Shown piece after piece: positions 1-7,631 of a stretch of DNA of 37,307 nucleotides. The stretch comes from Gammaproteobacteria bacterium. GTDB taxonomy: Bacteria > Pseudomonadota > Gammaproteobacteria > Arenicellales > Arenicellaceae. A model generated the notes under the pieces. It saw only the letters and a program-made list of their open reading frames with translations. It searched no databases and had not been told where the DNA came from. Position 1 is the first letter of the stretch; the number at the start of each line of letters is the position of its first letter. Position numbers and translations under genes: made by a program. Where the stretch lies: NCBI GenBank assembly GCA_022447525.1, contig JAKVBA010000011.1:6842-44148 (forward strand), written 5' to 3'.

Positions 1-1629
1 ACCGTCATGACCGTCGGTGAGGTGATCAAAGCTGAAGTTGTATCTGTAGACGGTGACTATGTTCTGGTTACTGCTGGCCTTAAATCTGAGGCTGAAATCC
101 CACTAGCGCAATTTGCTAAAGTTGAAGGCGAGTACGACGTACACGTCGGTGACTTGGTTGAAGTGGCAATTGAAAGCGTGGAAGACGGCTATGGTCGCAC
201 TAAGCTCTCTCACGATAAAGCTCGACGTGTACGCGTTTGGGCTGAATTAGAAAAAGCACACGAAAACGAAGACATCGTAGTAGGTCAAATCACTGGCAAG
301 GTTAAAGGTGGTTTCACTGTTTCACTACAAAACGTTCGTGCTTTCCTACCGGGCTCGTTGGTTGACGTGCGCCCTGTAAAAGATTCTGCGTATCTTGAGA
401 ACCGCGACCTAGAGTTGAAGGTAATCAAGATCGATAAAGCTCGCAACAACGTTGTTGTTTCTCGCCGCGCTGTGGTTGAGAACGAGTTGGGTGCTGAGCG
501 TGAAGAGCTACTTAAAACCATTGAAGAAGGCCAAATCGTTAAAGGTATCGTCAAGAACCTTACTGATTACGGTGCTTTCATCAACTTAGGTGGTATCGAC
601 GGCTTGCTACACATTACTGATATGGCGTGGAAGCGTGTTAAACACCCATCTGAGATCTTGGAAGTCGGTCAAGACATCGAAGCTAAGGTTCTTAAGTTCG
701 ATAAAGAGAAAGCCCGCGTTTCGCTAGGTATCAAGCAAATGGGCGATGATCCATGGAAAGATTTAGCGAGACGTTTCATGGTGGATACTCGCCATTATGG
801 CAAGGTAACTAATATTACTGATTACGGTGCTTTCGTTGAGTTGGAAGACGGTGTTGAAGGTCTTGTTCACGTTTCTGAAATGGACTGGACTAACAAAAAC
901 ATCCACCCAAGCAAAGTTTGCCAAGTTAACGATGAAGTTGAAGTTATCGTGTTGGAAATCGACCCAGAGCGTCGTCGTATCTCTCTAGGTATGAAGCAGT
1001 GTAAAGCTAACCCATGGGATAGCTTTGCAGCGACTCACAAGAAAGGTGACAAAGTTACTGGTCGAATCAAGTCAATCACCGATTTTGGTGTATTCATCGG
1101 CCTGGAAGGCAACATCGACGGCCTAATTCACTTGAGCGATTTGTCGTGGAACGAAGATGGCGAAGACGTGATTCGCAATTACTCCAAAGGCGACGAACTT
1201 GAAGCCGTTGTTCTTGCTGTAGACTCAGATCGCGAGCGCATCTCTCTGGGTGTTAAGCAAGTGGCTGGTGATCCTTTCTCCGACTACGTTGCAGCTAATA
1301 GTAAAGGCGCGGTTGTAACTGGTAAGGTTACAGAAGCCGACGCTAGAGGTGTTACCTTAGAGTTAGCAGACGGTGTTGAGGCATATTTACGTGCTGGGGA
1401 GATTTCCCGAGACCATGTAGCAGACGCCTCAGCGATGTTCTCTGTTGGTGATGACGTAGAGTCAAAAATTACGGCAATTGACCGTAAAACTCGTCGAATT
1501 TCTGTATCGATCAAGGCCTTGGAGGCGCAACACGAGAGTGAAGCGATTCAAGAGTATGCGCGTGGTTCAGAAGATTCAGCTGGTAGTAGTTTGCTGGCAG
1601 AAAAATTGAAAGAACAATTGAATAAATAG
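1..1629 (+). CDS. rpsA: 30S ribosomal protein S1, 5'-partial
   Basis: Ribosomal protein S1 binds mRNA through repeated S1 (OB-fold) domains and helps the 30S subunit load structured messages. The frame is open from base 1 with no start codon of its own. The internal ATG at base 7 is not the real start, because about 20 N-terminal residues of the first S1 domain are missing compared with the 557-residue E. coli protein. The later S1 repeats are plain: [26 protein letters not shown] and [12 protein letters not shown] each begin a domain, and each is followed by a GL(L/V/I)H strand. The C-terminal domain is shorter and more divergent, as usual. A strong terminator follows the stop. The downstream neighbour ihfB is the classical partner. 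Identification is secure; only the extreme N-terminus lies outside the window. Confidence 0.98.
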   Translation, partial: TVMTVGEVIKAEVVSVDGDYVLVTAGLKSEAEIPLAQFAKVEGEYDVHVGDLVEVAIESVEDGYGRTKLSHDKARRVRVWAELEKAHENEDIVVGQITGKVKGGFTVSLQNVRAFLPGSLVDVRPVKDSAYLENRDLELKVIKIDKARNNVVVSRRAVVENELGAEREELLKTIEEGQIVKGIVKNLTDYGAFINLGGIDGLLHITDMAWKRVKHPSEILEVGQDIEAKVLKFDKEKARVSLGIKQMGDDPWKDLARRFMVDTRHYGKVTNITDYGAFVELEDGVEGLVHVSEMDWTNKNIHPSKVCQVNDEVEVIVLEIDPERRRISLGMKQCKANPWDSFAATHKKGDKVTGRIKSITDFGVFIGLEGNIDGLIHLSDLSWNEDGEDVIRNYSKGDELEAVVLAVDSDRERISLGVKQVAGDPFSDYVAANSKGAVVTGKVTEADARGVTLELADGVEAYLRAGEISRDHVADASAMFSVGDDVESKITAIDRKTRRISVSIKALEAQHESEAIQEYARGSEDSAGSSLLAEKLKEQLNK

Positions 1630-1653
1630 TTCAGTTAATTCTCGACAATTCAG

Positions 1654-1696
1654 AAAAGCCATCGCTGCAATATGTGGCGATGGCTTTTTTTGTTTT
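1654..1696 (+). terminator. Rho-independent terminator of rpsA
   Basis: A perfect 12-bp stem (AAAAGCCATCGC at 1654-1665 pairing with GCGATGGCTTTT at 1677-1688) encloses an 11-nt loop and runs into a T-rich tract. It starts 24 bases after the rpsA stop, so it should end the rpsA transcript and separate it from ihfB. The A-run on the left arm means it could also work weakly on the other strand. Confidence 0.93.
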
Positions 1697-1771
1697 TATG
1701 TTGTCAACAGTTTGTTTGCGAATATTTGTTGAAATATCAGTGGCTTAGAGTTTTTATTTTAAGTATTGATG

Positions 1772-1800
1772 TTGAAGTGGTTGGCGCAGAACCCTATACT
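1772..1800 (+). promoter_or_regulatory. Candidate sigma70 promoter for ihfB
   Basis: TTGAAG (1772-1777), a 17-nt spacer and TATACT (1795-1800) make a near-consensus sigma70 promoter inside the 354-bp rpsA-ihfB gap. It predicts a start near 1807 and a leader of about 175 nt. It lies downstream of the rpsA terminator, so ihfB would be transcribed separately from rpsA. The call is by pattern only. Confidence 0.6.
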
Positions 1801-1820
1801 CAGACATATACCGTTTTTGC

Positions 1821-1854
1821 AGATCACAAGTAATCATGATTTCCAATGTGATCT
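1821..1854 (+). promoter_or_regulatory. Inverted repeat in the ihfB leader
   Basis: AGATCACA (1821-1828) and TGTGATCT (1847-1854) are perfect 8-bp arms around an 18-nt loop, just downstream of the predicted ihfB transcription start. It could be an RNA stem-loop or a protein site. The arms have the reverse orientation to a CRP site (TGTGA-N6-TCACA), so CRP is not proposed. Apart from this repeat, the promoter and the rpsA terminator, nothing is recognised between 1630 and 1983. Confidence 0.4.
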
Positions 1855-1983
1855 TAAAAGGGCACTAAAGAAGTTTAAGGTTGGAAATTAGAGTTTGGTA
1901 GAGGATTGGCAATCACTAATTTTCAAAAAGACTTACGGCTTAACTTTTAAGTACTAACTTTCAAGAAACAAAAAGGGGTTATT

Positions 1984-2292
1984 ATGAGCAAAATAGCGAC
2001 CATTACACGCTCTGAGTTAATAGAATCATTAATAGATAAACAGCCTCATCTTGATCGACGTGATGTTGAACTAGCGGTAAAGACCGTGCTCGAGCGTATG
2101 TCTGACGCCTTTGAAGAAGGCGAGCGTATCGAGATCAGGGGTTTTGGCAGTTTTTCTCTACACTATCGGCCTGCCAGAATAGGGCGAAACCCGCGCACAG
2201 GAGAATCAGTTGAGGTGGAAGATAAATTTTCTCCGCATTTTAAACCGGGTAAAGAATTGAAAGAGCGGGTTGATTCTATCAATCATAAGTAG
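1984..2292 (+). CDS. ihfB: Integration host factor subunit beta
   Basis: IHF-beta pairs with IHF-alpha to form a DNA-bending nucleoid protein used in transcription, replication and recombination. The 102-residue product has the HU/IHF fold: an N-terminal helical dimerisation part, then the signature [20 protein letters not shown]. The RNPRTGE turn carries the proline that intercalates into DNA at the arm tip. The length and the [14 protein letters not shown] helix favour the beta subunit over alpha or HU. The ATG start follows a purine-rich AAAAAGGGG about five bases upstream. It sits between rpsA and lapA, the classical position. IHF-beta genes are often autoregulated, but no convincing IHF consensus was found in the leader. 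Confidence 0.97.
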   Translation: MSKIATITRSELIESLIDKQPHLDRRDVELAVKTVLERMSDAFEEGERIEIRGFGSFSLHYRPARIGRNPRTGESVEVEDKFSPHFKPGKELKERVDSINHK

Positions 2293-2330
2293 ATAGCAAA
2301 AAGAGACTCATTAAACTGGTTTTTTAATCA

Positions 2331-2633
2331 ATGAAATATTTAAAGTGGATTTTAGGGCTAGCATTGTTTCTGGCTGTGTTTTTTGTTGGCTTTGGCTTTA
2401 TAGCGCGTAATTCCGATGTAATCACGATAAAAATGCTGCCAAGCTGGACTATAGAACCTACCGTCGCGCAGGCACTGGGTGGTGCTTTTTTATCAGGTTT
2501 GCTGTTGGGTCTGGTGTTTTTGAGTTTTTCTCTTTTGGGTCAGAAGTTTAAAACTGGCTCCGTAAAAAGACAGTTACGTAGGGTTGAAAAAGAAGTTGCC
2601 GAACTTAAAGCGGCTGAATCCTTGACTGAATAG
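2331..2633 (+). CDS. lapA: Lipopolysaccharide assembly protein A (YciS/DUF1049)
   Basis: LapA is a small inner-membrane protein that works with LapB and influences LPS synthesis. The 100-residue product has two hydrophobic segments (about residues 4-25 and 46-70) separated by the conserved stretch around ARNSDVITIKMLP. It ends in a charged, probably coiled-coil cytoplasmic tail (RQLRRVEKEVAELKAAE). This topology and the position directly upstream of lapB identify the family. It starts 38 bases after ihfB and ends 23 bases before lapB, so an ihfB-lapA-lapB operon is likely. No strong ribosome-binding site is visible before the ATG. Confidence 0.9.
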   Translation: MKYLKWILGLALFLAVFFVGFGFIARNSDVITIKMLPSWTIEPTVAQALGGAFLSGLLLGLVFLSFSLLGQKFKTGSVKRQLRRVEKEVAELKAAESLTE

Positions 2634-2656
2634 CTCAATCGCTTGATCCAAATTTG

Positions 2657-3814
2657 ATGCAATCCGAAATCCTAGCAAATGTATCATGGCTGGCTCTTTC
2701 GCTGGCCTTTTCTTTGGGTGTCATAATTTCTTATTGGCTACCTAAAAAGTTGGGTAGACCCAAAAAGGATAAGGTCAATAAGGATTATTTTAAAGGGTTG
2801 AACTTTCTTTTGAATGAGGAAACGGATAAGGCAATTGACTCCTTTATTAAAGCGCTCGAAGTTGACAATGACACCGTTGAACTACACTTGGCATTGGGGG
2901 GCTTATTCAGGAGAAAGGGACAAGTAGACAGAGCGACACGCCTACATCAAAACTTGATAGCGCGATCAAACCTCACCGAAAGACAACGTTTTGAAGCCAT
3001 CTACGAATTAGCGCAAGACTATTATAAGGCTGGTTGGTTAGATAGGGCGGAAGGTTTATTTGACGAGTTAAAGTCTTCGGCCACCTTCAGAGCCGCAGCC
3101 ATTAATGGCTTGTGCGATATTTATCAACGTGAGAAAGAGTGGCAACAAGCGATTGATGTGCTTAATCAACACACGCCGTCAGAGCGCACCAACTATTCTA
3201 AACAGATATCTCATTATTACTGCGAGCTCGCCGAGATAGGCTTGGAAAATTTAGACTACGAGCTGGCTTCCAAATTACTCAAAAAAGCAAGCAAAGAAAT
3301 AAGCTCAAATCCAAGAGTTTCGGTGTTACAGGGAGAGTTGGCATTTCAACAAAAAAACTATCTAGAAGCATTAAAGCAATGGCTTGCTTTATCCAATTCA
3401 CAGTCGAGCCTACTTCAGCTGGTCGCTGGAAAAGTGATCTATTGTTTTCAACAAACAGGGGATAAGGCTGGATTAAAAGAGTTTGTACTAAATTTGGCTG
3501 CGATACCTCGTCATGGCCACGATTTCAGGTCGTGGTATGAAGCTCTATCGGACTCGCTTGGTACGGAATTGGCCGAGGAGCATATTCTAAAACGAGTTGA
3601 GCTTGAGGGCTTATCAGGGCCGGTTGCCAATCACCTCTATCATGCGGTTGATAGAGATCTAGCAACTGATGAGAGCAAGGCTCAATTGTTAAAAGAGTTG
3701 CTGGGTCGCGCAAAAAGCAAAAAGATTGAGTATACTTGTTCTGGGTGTGGGTTCGATACCAAAGCAATGTATTGGTATTGCCAAAATTGTGGTGAGTGGG
3801 ATAGTTTTCGATAA
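2657..3814 (+). CDS. lapB: Lipopolysaccharide assembly protein B (TPR/rubredoxin-like)
   Basis: LapB (YciM) is an inner-membrane-anchored cytoplasmic TPR protein. It presents LpxC to the FtsH protease and so sets LPS synthesis; ftsH is also in this window. The N-terminal hydrophobic helix (about residues 5-24) is the anchor, and residues 40 to about 340 are tandem TPR helices (FLLNEETDKAIDSFIKALEVD is one). The C-terminus is a rubredoxin-like knuckle with two CxxC pairs (CSGC and CQNC), needed for function in E. coli. Length is 385 residues against 389 in E. coli. I chose ATG 2657 over the adjacent TTG at 2654. pyrF, the common downstream neighbour, is not present. Confidence 0.94.
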   Translation: MQSEILANVSWLALSLAFSLGVIISYWLPKKLGRPKKDKVNKDYFKGLNFLLNEETDKAIDSFIKALEVDNDTVELHLALGGLFRRKGQVDRATRLHQNLIARSNLTERQRFEAIYELAQDYYKAGWLDRAEGLFDELKSSATFRAAAINGLCDIYQREKEWQQAIDVLNQHTPSERTNYSKQISHYYCELAEIGLENLDYELASKLLKKASKEISSNPRVSVLQGELAFQQKNYLEALKQWLALSNSQSSLLQLVAGKVIYCFQQTGDKAGLKEFVLNLAAIPRHGHDFRSWYEALSDSLGTELAEEHILKRVELEGLSGPVANHLYHAVDRDLATDESKAQLLKELLGRAKSKKIEYTCSGCGFDTKAMYWYCQNCGEWDSFR

Positions 3815-3920
3815 TTTAATATATGACTCTATTCTGTGTATCTGAAATGTTAAATCTTGTTGGGCTCGAGGGTCCAAAGATTACGGATTTGGCTGCAGGC
3901 ATCGAATTAAAATAGCGAAA

Positions 3921-5288
3921 TTGACAGTGACAGACTTGGTTAAGAAAATTGCTTTTCGGGGATTAGAAAAGAAAGAGGAAATCCTATTCAAATCCTTTCT
4001 GAATCTCGTTAAAAATGATTTGGATTACGCAGTTGAGCTGATCCAAGATCCTGACAGTTTGTTGGATGATGCTGACATCGTTATCGCTGATATTGATTAT
4101 GAGTTGACTGAGGATGAGTCAACCATGACTCCACTCCCCACTCTAAAGATTGGGGCAGACCCCAGTCTGTCTGCTCCAGACTATCTTGTCAGGCCTGTAC
4201 AGTGGAGTGATTTCCGAGAGGGTTTGCTTAATGTAGGGTCTAGCCCTGTTGAGTCGAGCAAGGAAATTGTCGATGCCGTAGAAAAGAATGATGAGCGGTT
4301 ACTTCCGACTAATTTGTCACTTGAAATGGGTGACGCCGGCGTGGATGCGGGTATCACTGGGGATATCGACGAAGACGAAGAAGTGTCCCGAAGCTTTTCT
4401 GATGCCTCCGACTATAATTTCGAGTTGGATAAGATGAGCGTGGATTACCATAGCTTCACCAACAGCGAGTACGTGAAAGCGGCTGCCGACGATGTTAAAG
4501 GGTTTCATGAGGATAAAGGTGAGCCCGAAGCCGTGATGCTGGTTTCAGATGATGAAAGTGCGAATACAAATAGTGTTTTGGTCATTGAGACAAATTCCTT
4601 GGACGCGTGGGATATGGAAGACTCAGAATTTGATGACTTACATTCCCATAGTGTAGAAACACCATCTGAACTGGAGATGCCGGACCTAAGTCCTAAAGAG
4701 CGAAAAGAGGTAAAGGGTAAGCTCGCGGCCGGAACCACAGTCGAGTCTATATCTGAAATGTGGATGACGGAACAGGAGGTGATGATAGGCCCCCAAACAC
4801 TTTTCATAGTAAGGCCTGGAGAGAGAAAAGTGTACTCTACTCGAGAGCCAGCAAGATGGATTATTGCTATGAAGAATAAGGAGCTCACCAGTGTCCCGTT
4901 GGCTGATGATTGGAAACCTTCTTATGAATTGAAGGCTTTTCCACTTGAACGCTTGATTTGGATTAACACCCTAGTTGGACGCAGTCAGAAATTGGATGAT
5001 GGTTTGTCGGACACACAAGAATTTATGCTTATGAAGTGGCCACACTTCGAGTTGTTAGAATTAGATAACTCGCTACTTAAAATGACAACCATGCTCTTTG
5101 TTGGGCCCGAGAGTGCTTACAGTCTGATGCAAAAGACAGGGCTGGGTCGCGCTGTTGTGTATGGCATGCTTAACGCATGCAAGGAATTAGATCTATTAGC
5201 TTCTCAAGAGCAAATTAAAAACTTAAGCTCGCAAAAAGCAGAACAAGAGTCCGGAGTCTTTGGAAAGTTAAAAGACGCTTTTCGATAG
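3921..5288 (+). CDS. Uncharacterised protein with degenerate receiver-like N-terminus
   Basis: I do not recognise a characterised homologue. Residues about 8-105 look like a worn response-regulator receiver: a first strand (KKIAFRGLE), an [12 protein letters not shown] strand where the phospho-acceptor aspartate would sit, and an endpoint resembling the K-P pair but with arginine ([11 protein letters not shown]). Residues about 106-255 are a strongly acidic, low-complexity linker, probably disordered. Residues about 260-440 form a compact domain with many aromatics ([30 protein letters not shown]) and end in a helix-rich, winged-helix-like part ([27 protein letters not shown]). The start is uncertain: TTG 3921 and GTG 3927 are both possible and neither has a clear ribosome-binding site. 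It lies between lapB and dapB on the same strand, 43 bases before dapB. Confidence 0.85.
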   Translation: MTVTDLVKKIAFRGLEKKEEILFKSFLNLVKNDLDYAVELIQDPDSLLDDADIVIADIDYELTEDESTMTPLPTLKIGADPSLSAPDYLVRPVQWSDFREGLLNVGSSPVESSKEIVDAVEKNDERLLPTNLSLEMGDAGVDAGITGDIDEDEEVSRSFSDASDYNFELDKMSVDYHSFTNSEYVKAAADDVKGFHEDKGEPEAVMLVSDDESANTNSVLVIETNSLDAWDMEDSEFDDLHSHSVETPSELEMPDLSPKERKEVKGKLAAGTTVESISEMWMTEQEVMIGPQTLFIVRPGERKVYSTREPARWIIAMKNKELTSVPLADDWKPSYELKAFPLERLIWINTLVGRSQKLDDGLSDTQEFMLMKWPHFELLELDNSLLKMTTMLFVGPESAYSLMQKTGLGRAVVYGMLNACKELDLLASQEQIKNLSSQKAEQESGVFGKLKDAFR

Positions 5289-5331
5289 TCGATCAGACCG
5301 AGACTCCCAACCAAATAGAAATCAAAAAATT

Positions 5332-6135
5332 ATGAGTAAGTTAAAACTTGCAATCACTGGTGTGGCTGGCCGTATGGGTAAGACGCTAGTGCAAGCGATT
5401 AGTCAGGATCCAGATGTTGACTTGGGGGCGGCGTTGTATAAGGCAGATAGCTCATTGCTTGGAGTTGATGCTGGAGAACTTGCTGGAGTTGGTAGATTGA
5501 ATGTTCCTGTCACTGATAATCTAAGTAACGCCGATTATGATCTACTGGTAGACTTCACCCTTATAGAGCCATGTTTGAAGCATTTGGAATTAGCTTGCTC
5601 GGCAAACAAGCCAGTTGTCATCGGGACAACAGGATTTAATGATGAGCAAAAAGTGCAAATTGAGTCAGCTGCACAGCAAATTCCAGTGATATTAGCGCCG
5701 AACACTAGTGTGGGTATTACTCTATGCTTGCATCTATTGAAAACTATGGCGCCAATACTGGCACAGGATTCTGATATCGAGATTATTGAAGCACATCATA
5801 GGCATAAAATCGATTCGCCCTCGGGAACTGCGATAAGACTGGGGGAGGTAATCGCTGAAACCTTGGGAAGAGATTTGGATGACTGCGCAGTCTATGGCCG
5901 CGAGGGCATCGAAGAGCCCAGAGATAGAGAAACCATTGGTTTTGCAACAGTGCGCGGTGGTGACATCGTTGGTGATCATACCGTGTTATTTGCCAGTGAA
6001 GGGGAGCGCATTGAGTTGACACATAAAGCGTCCTCTAGGATGACTTTTGCAAAAGGCGCAATTAGAGCAGCGAAATGGTTATCGAACCAATCAGCGGGTC
6101 TTTATGACATGCATGATGTGCTTGGATTAAAATAG
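5332..6135 (+). CDS. dapB: 4-hydroxy-tetrahydrodipicolinate reductase
   Basis: DapB makes tetrahydrodipicolinate with NAD(P)H in the diaminopimelate/lysine pathway, supplying peptidoglycan and lysine. The Rossmann motif GVAGRMG is at residues 10-16. The strand leading to the DFT turn is near residues 71-76, and GTTGF follows around 98-102. The catalytic signature [15 protein letters not shown] gives H155 and K159, matching H159 and K163 of E. coli. Length 267 residues against 273. It lies upstream of carAB, as in many gammaproteobacteria, but a hairpin terminator and a 339-bp gap separate them. The ATG start gives the normal N-terminus. Confidence 0.97.
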   Translation: MSKLKLAITGVAGRMGKTLVQAISQDPDVDLGAALYKADSSLLGVDAGELAGVGRLNVPVTDNLSNADYDLLVDFTLIEPCLKHLELACSANKPVVIGTTGFNDEQKVQIESAAQQIPVILAPNTSVGITLCLHLLKTMAPILAQDSDIEIIEAHHRHKIDSPSGTAIRLGEVIAETLGRDLDDCAVYGREGIEEPRDRETIGFATVRGGDIVGDHTVLFASEGERIELTHKASSRMTFAKGAIRAAKWLSNQSAGLYDMHDVLGLK

Positions 6136-6193
6136 TCAGAGACACATTAGCCTAAAAGTTAGCGTTTTTGTTGAATATTCCGACCATATTACA

Positions 6194-6223
6194 TTGCATG
6201 GCTTTGGTCGTTTCGCTTAGAAT
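6194..6223 (+). promoter_or_regulatory. Candidate promoter upstream of carA leader
   Basis: TTGCAT (6194-6199), an 18-nt spacer and TAGAAT (6218-6223) resemble a sigma70 promoter. The predicted start lies near 6230, in the GGCCCG stretch, only a few bases before a short open frame and about 40 bases before a terminator hairpin. A C/G-rich initiation region is of interest at a pyrimidine gene, where nucleotide-sensitive start choice is known in E. coli pyrC. Applying that here is speculation. Confidence 0.4.
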
Positions 6224-6231
6224 ACGGCCCG

Positions 6232-6291
6232 ATGAAAAGGCCACTCAAACAGCCATTGAAATTATTCCGAAAGGGAGAAGCCCAATTTTAG
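6232..6291 (+). CDS. Possible carA leader peptide (19 codons)
   Basis: A short frame, ATG 6232 to TAG 6289-6291, would encode MKRPLKQPLKLFRKGEAQF. It has no visible ribosome-binding site and would be nearly leaderless if the promoter just upstream is real. Its last codons and stop run through the left arm and loop of the terminator hairpin. That geometry is used in translation-coupled attenuators such as E. coli pyrBI, where the ribosome follows polymerase into the hairpin. A frame this short can occur by chance; only the arrangement argues for it. Confidence 0.3.
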   Translation: MKRPLKQPLKLFRKGEAQF

Positions 6292-6308
6292 GGCTTCTCC
6301 CTTTTTTT
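6270..6308 (+). terminator. Strong hairpin terminator or attenuator before carA
   Basis: AAAGGGAGAAGCCC (6270-6283) and GGGCTTCTCCCTTT (6291-6304) form a perfect 14-bp stem with a 7-nt loop (AATTTTA), followed by a run of seven T (6302-6308). It is a textbook intrinsic terminator, 134 bases after dapB and 166 bases before carA. It may end the dapB transcript, or act as a leader attenuator for carAB. The rest of the 6136-6474 gap holds only weak promoter-like sequence (TTGGAA at 6336, AATAAT at 6358). Confidence 0.93.
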
Positions 6309-6474
6309 AAGCAAAATTTGCCTAAATCAATGATTTTGGAAGTTTGCTGGCTTTGTTAATAATCGATGTTTTTGGAGAAGGTAATGTTGTCGAAGCAGAG
6401 AAATTTTCTCGGTTCGTTACAGTTAGTTCTCAACAAACACTAATCTGACCTGCGAAGGTAAAGGCGAGAAAACC

Positions 6475-7605
6475 ATGGTAAAACACACGGCACTTTTAGC
6501 ATTGGAAGATGGGACACTATTTTGGGGGCAGTCCATCGGAGCAGAGGGTAAATCGGTGGGTGAGGTGGTTTTTAACACCTCTATGACCGGCTATCAGGAA
6601 ATTCTTACTGATCCATCATATGCTAAGCAAATTGTAACGCTCACTTACCCCCATATTGGGAACACTGGAACTACGCCTGAGGACTTTGAGTCTGAGAAGG
6701 TTCACGCAGCAGGTTTGATCATCAGAGATCTACCGAGACTTGCTAACAACTGGCGGAACACTCAAAATTTAGACGAATATTTACGAGATCATGGCACGGT
6801 AGCGATTGCGGATATAGATACTCGGAAACTCACCAGGATTTTGCGAGAAAAAGGGGCTCAAAATGGCTGCTTGGTTACTGGTTCGGAAATCAACGCCGAT
6901 GAAGCAATTAAATCAGCTCAAGGATTCCCTGGCCTCAAAGGGATGGATCTTGCTCAGGAAGTTACTACAGAAAATGCTTATCAATGGGAGCAGTCTGTAT
7001 GGTCTCTAGAAAGTGGTTATCAAAACAAGTCTGGAGGTAAATTTAAGGTTGTTGCCTATGACTTTGGTGTTAAACACAACATTTTACGAATTTTGAAGGA
7101 TCTGGATTGCGACGTGATTGTCGTTCCTGCAAAAACTTCTGCTGCTGATGTGCTCGCAGAAAACCCAGATGGCGTTTTCTTATCAAATGGCCCCGGAGAT
7201 CCAGAGCCTTGCAATTACGCTATTGAGGCAACCAAAGCCATTATTGAGGCCGGCAAACCAATCTTTGGAATCTGCCTCGGCCATCAAATTTTAGCATTGG
7301 CTTCTGGTGCAAAAACTGAAAAGATGAAGTTTGGTCATCACGGTGCAAATCACCCGGTGCAAGACCTTGAGACTAAGCGGGTGATGATCACTAGTCAAAA
7401 TCATGGATTTGCGGTCAATCAAGACAGCTTGCCAGATAACTTAGAAGTGACCCATCGTTCACTTTTTGACGGGACCATACAAGGAATATCTCGTACAGAC
7501 GTACCTGCATTTTCTTTTCAAGGCCACCCAGAGGCAAGCCCTGGTCCGCGCGATGTGGCGCCATTGTTTAAACGTTTTATTGATTTAATGAGAGCTGGCC
7601 AGTAG
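6475..7605 (+). CDS. carA: Carbamoyl-phosphate synthase small (glutaminase) subunit
   Basis: CarA hydrolyses glutamine and channels ammonia to CarB for carbamoyl phosphate, the precursor of pyrimidines and arginine. Residues 1 to about 150 are the CPSase small-chain domain ([28 protein letters not shown]). Residues about 190-376 are the class I glutamine amidotransferase domain, with nucleophile C267 in GICLGHQ and catalytic H351/E353 in [13 protein letters not shown]. Length 376 residues, close to E. coli (382). It starts 26 bases upstream of carB and is surely co-transcribed with it. The upstream leader holds a terminator hairpin that may regulate it. Confidence 0.98.
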   Translation: MVKHTALLALEDGTLFWGQSIGAEGKSVGEVVFNTSMTGYQEILTDPSYAKQIVTLTYPHIGNTGTTPEDFESEKVHAAGLIIRDLPRLANNWRNTQNLDEYLRDHGTVAIADIDTRKLTRILREKGAQNGCLVTGSEINADEAIKSAQGFPGLKGMDLAQEVTTENAYQWEQSVWSLESGYQNKSGGKFKVVAYDFGVKHNILRILKDLDCDVIVVPAKTSAADVLAENPDGVFLSNGPGDPEPCNYAIEATKAIIEAGKPIFGICLGHQILALASGAKTEKMKFGHHGANHPVQDLETKRVMITSQNHGFAVNQDSLPDNLEVTHRSLFDGTIQGISRTDVPAFSFQGHPEASPGPRDVAPLFKRFIDLMRAGQ

Positions 7606-7631
7606 GCACGCGATAGTAGAGGAACATAGAA

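Noticed and set aside
1821-1854. CRP site in the ihfB leader
   Set aside because: The TCACA and TGTGA halves are in reversed order and too far apart for CRP.
3847-3915. 22-codon frame between lapB and the 455-residue gene
   Set aside because: It has no ribosome-binding site or recognised product, and it is out of frame with the following gene, so it is not a missing N-terminus.
6168-6359. 63-codon frame between dapB and carA
   Set aside because: It runs straight through a perfect 14-bp terminator hairpin and has no domain or ribosome-binding site.
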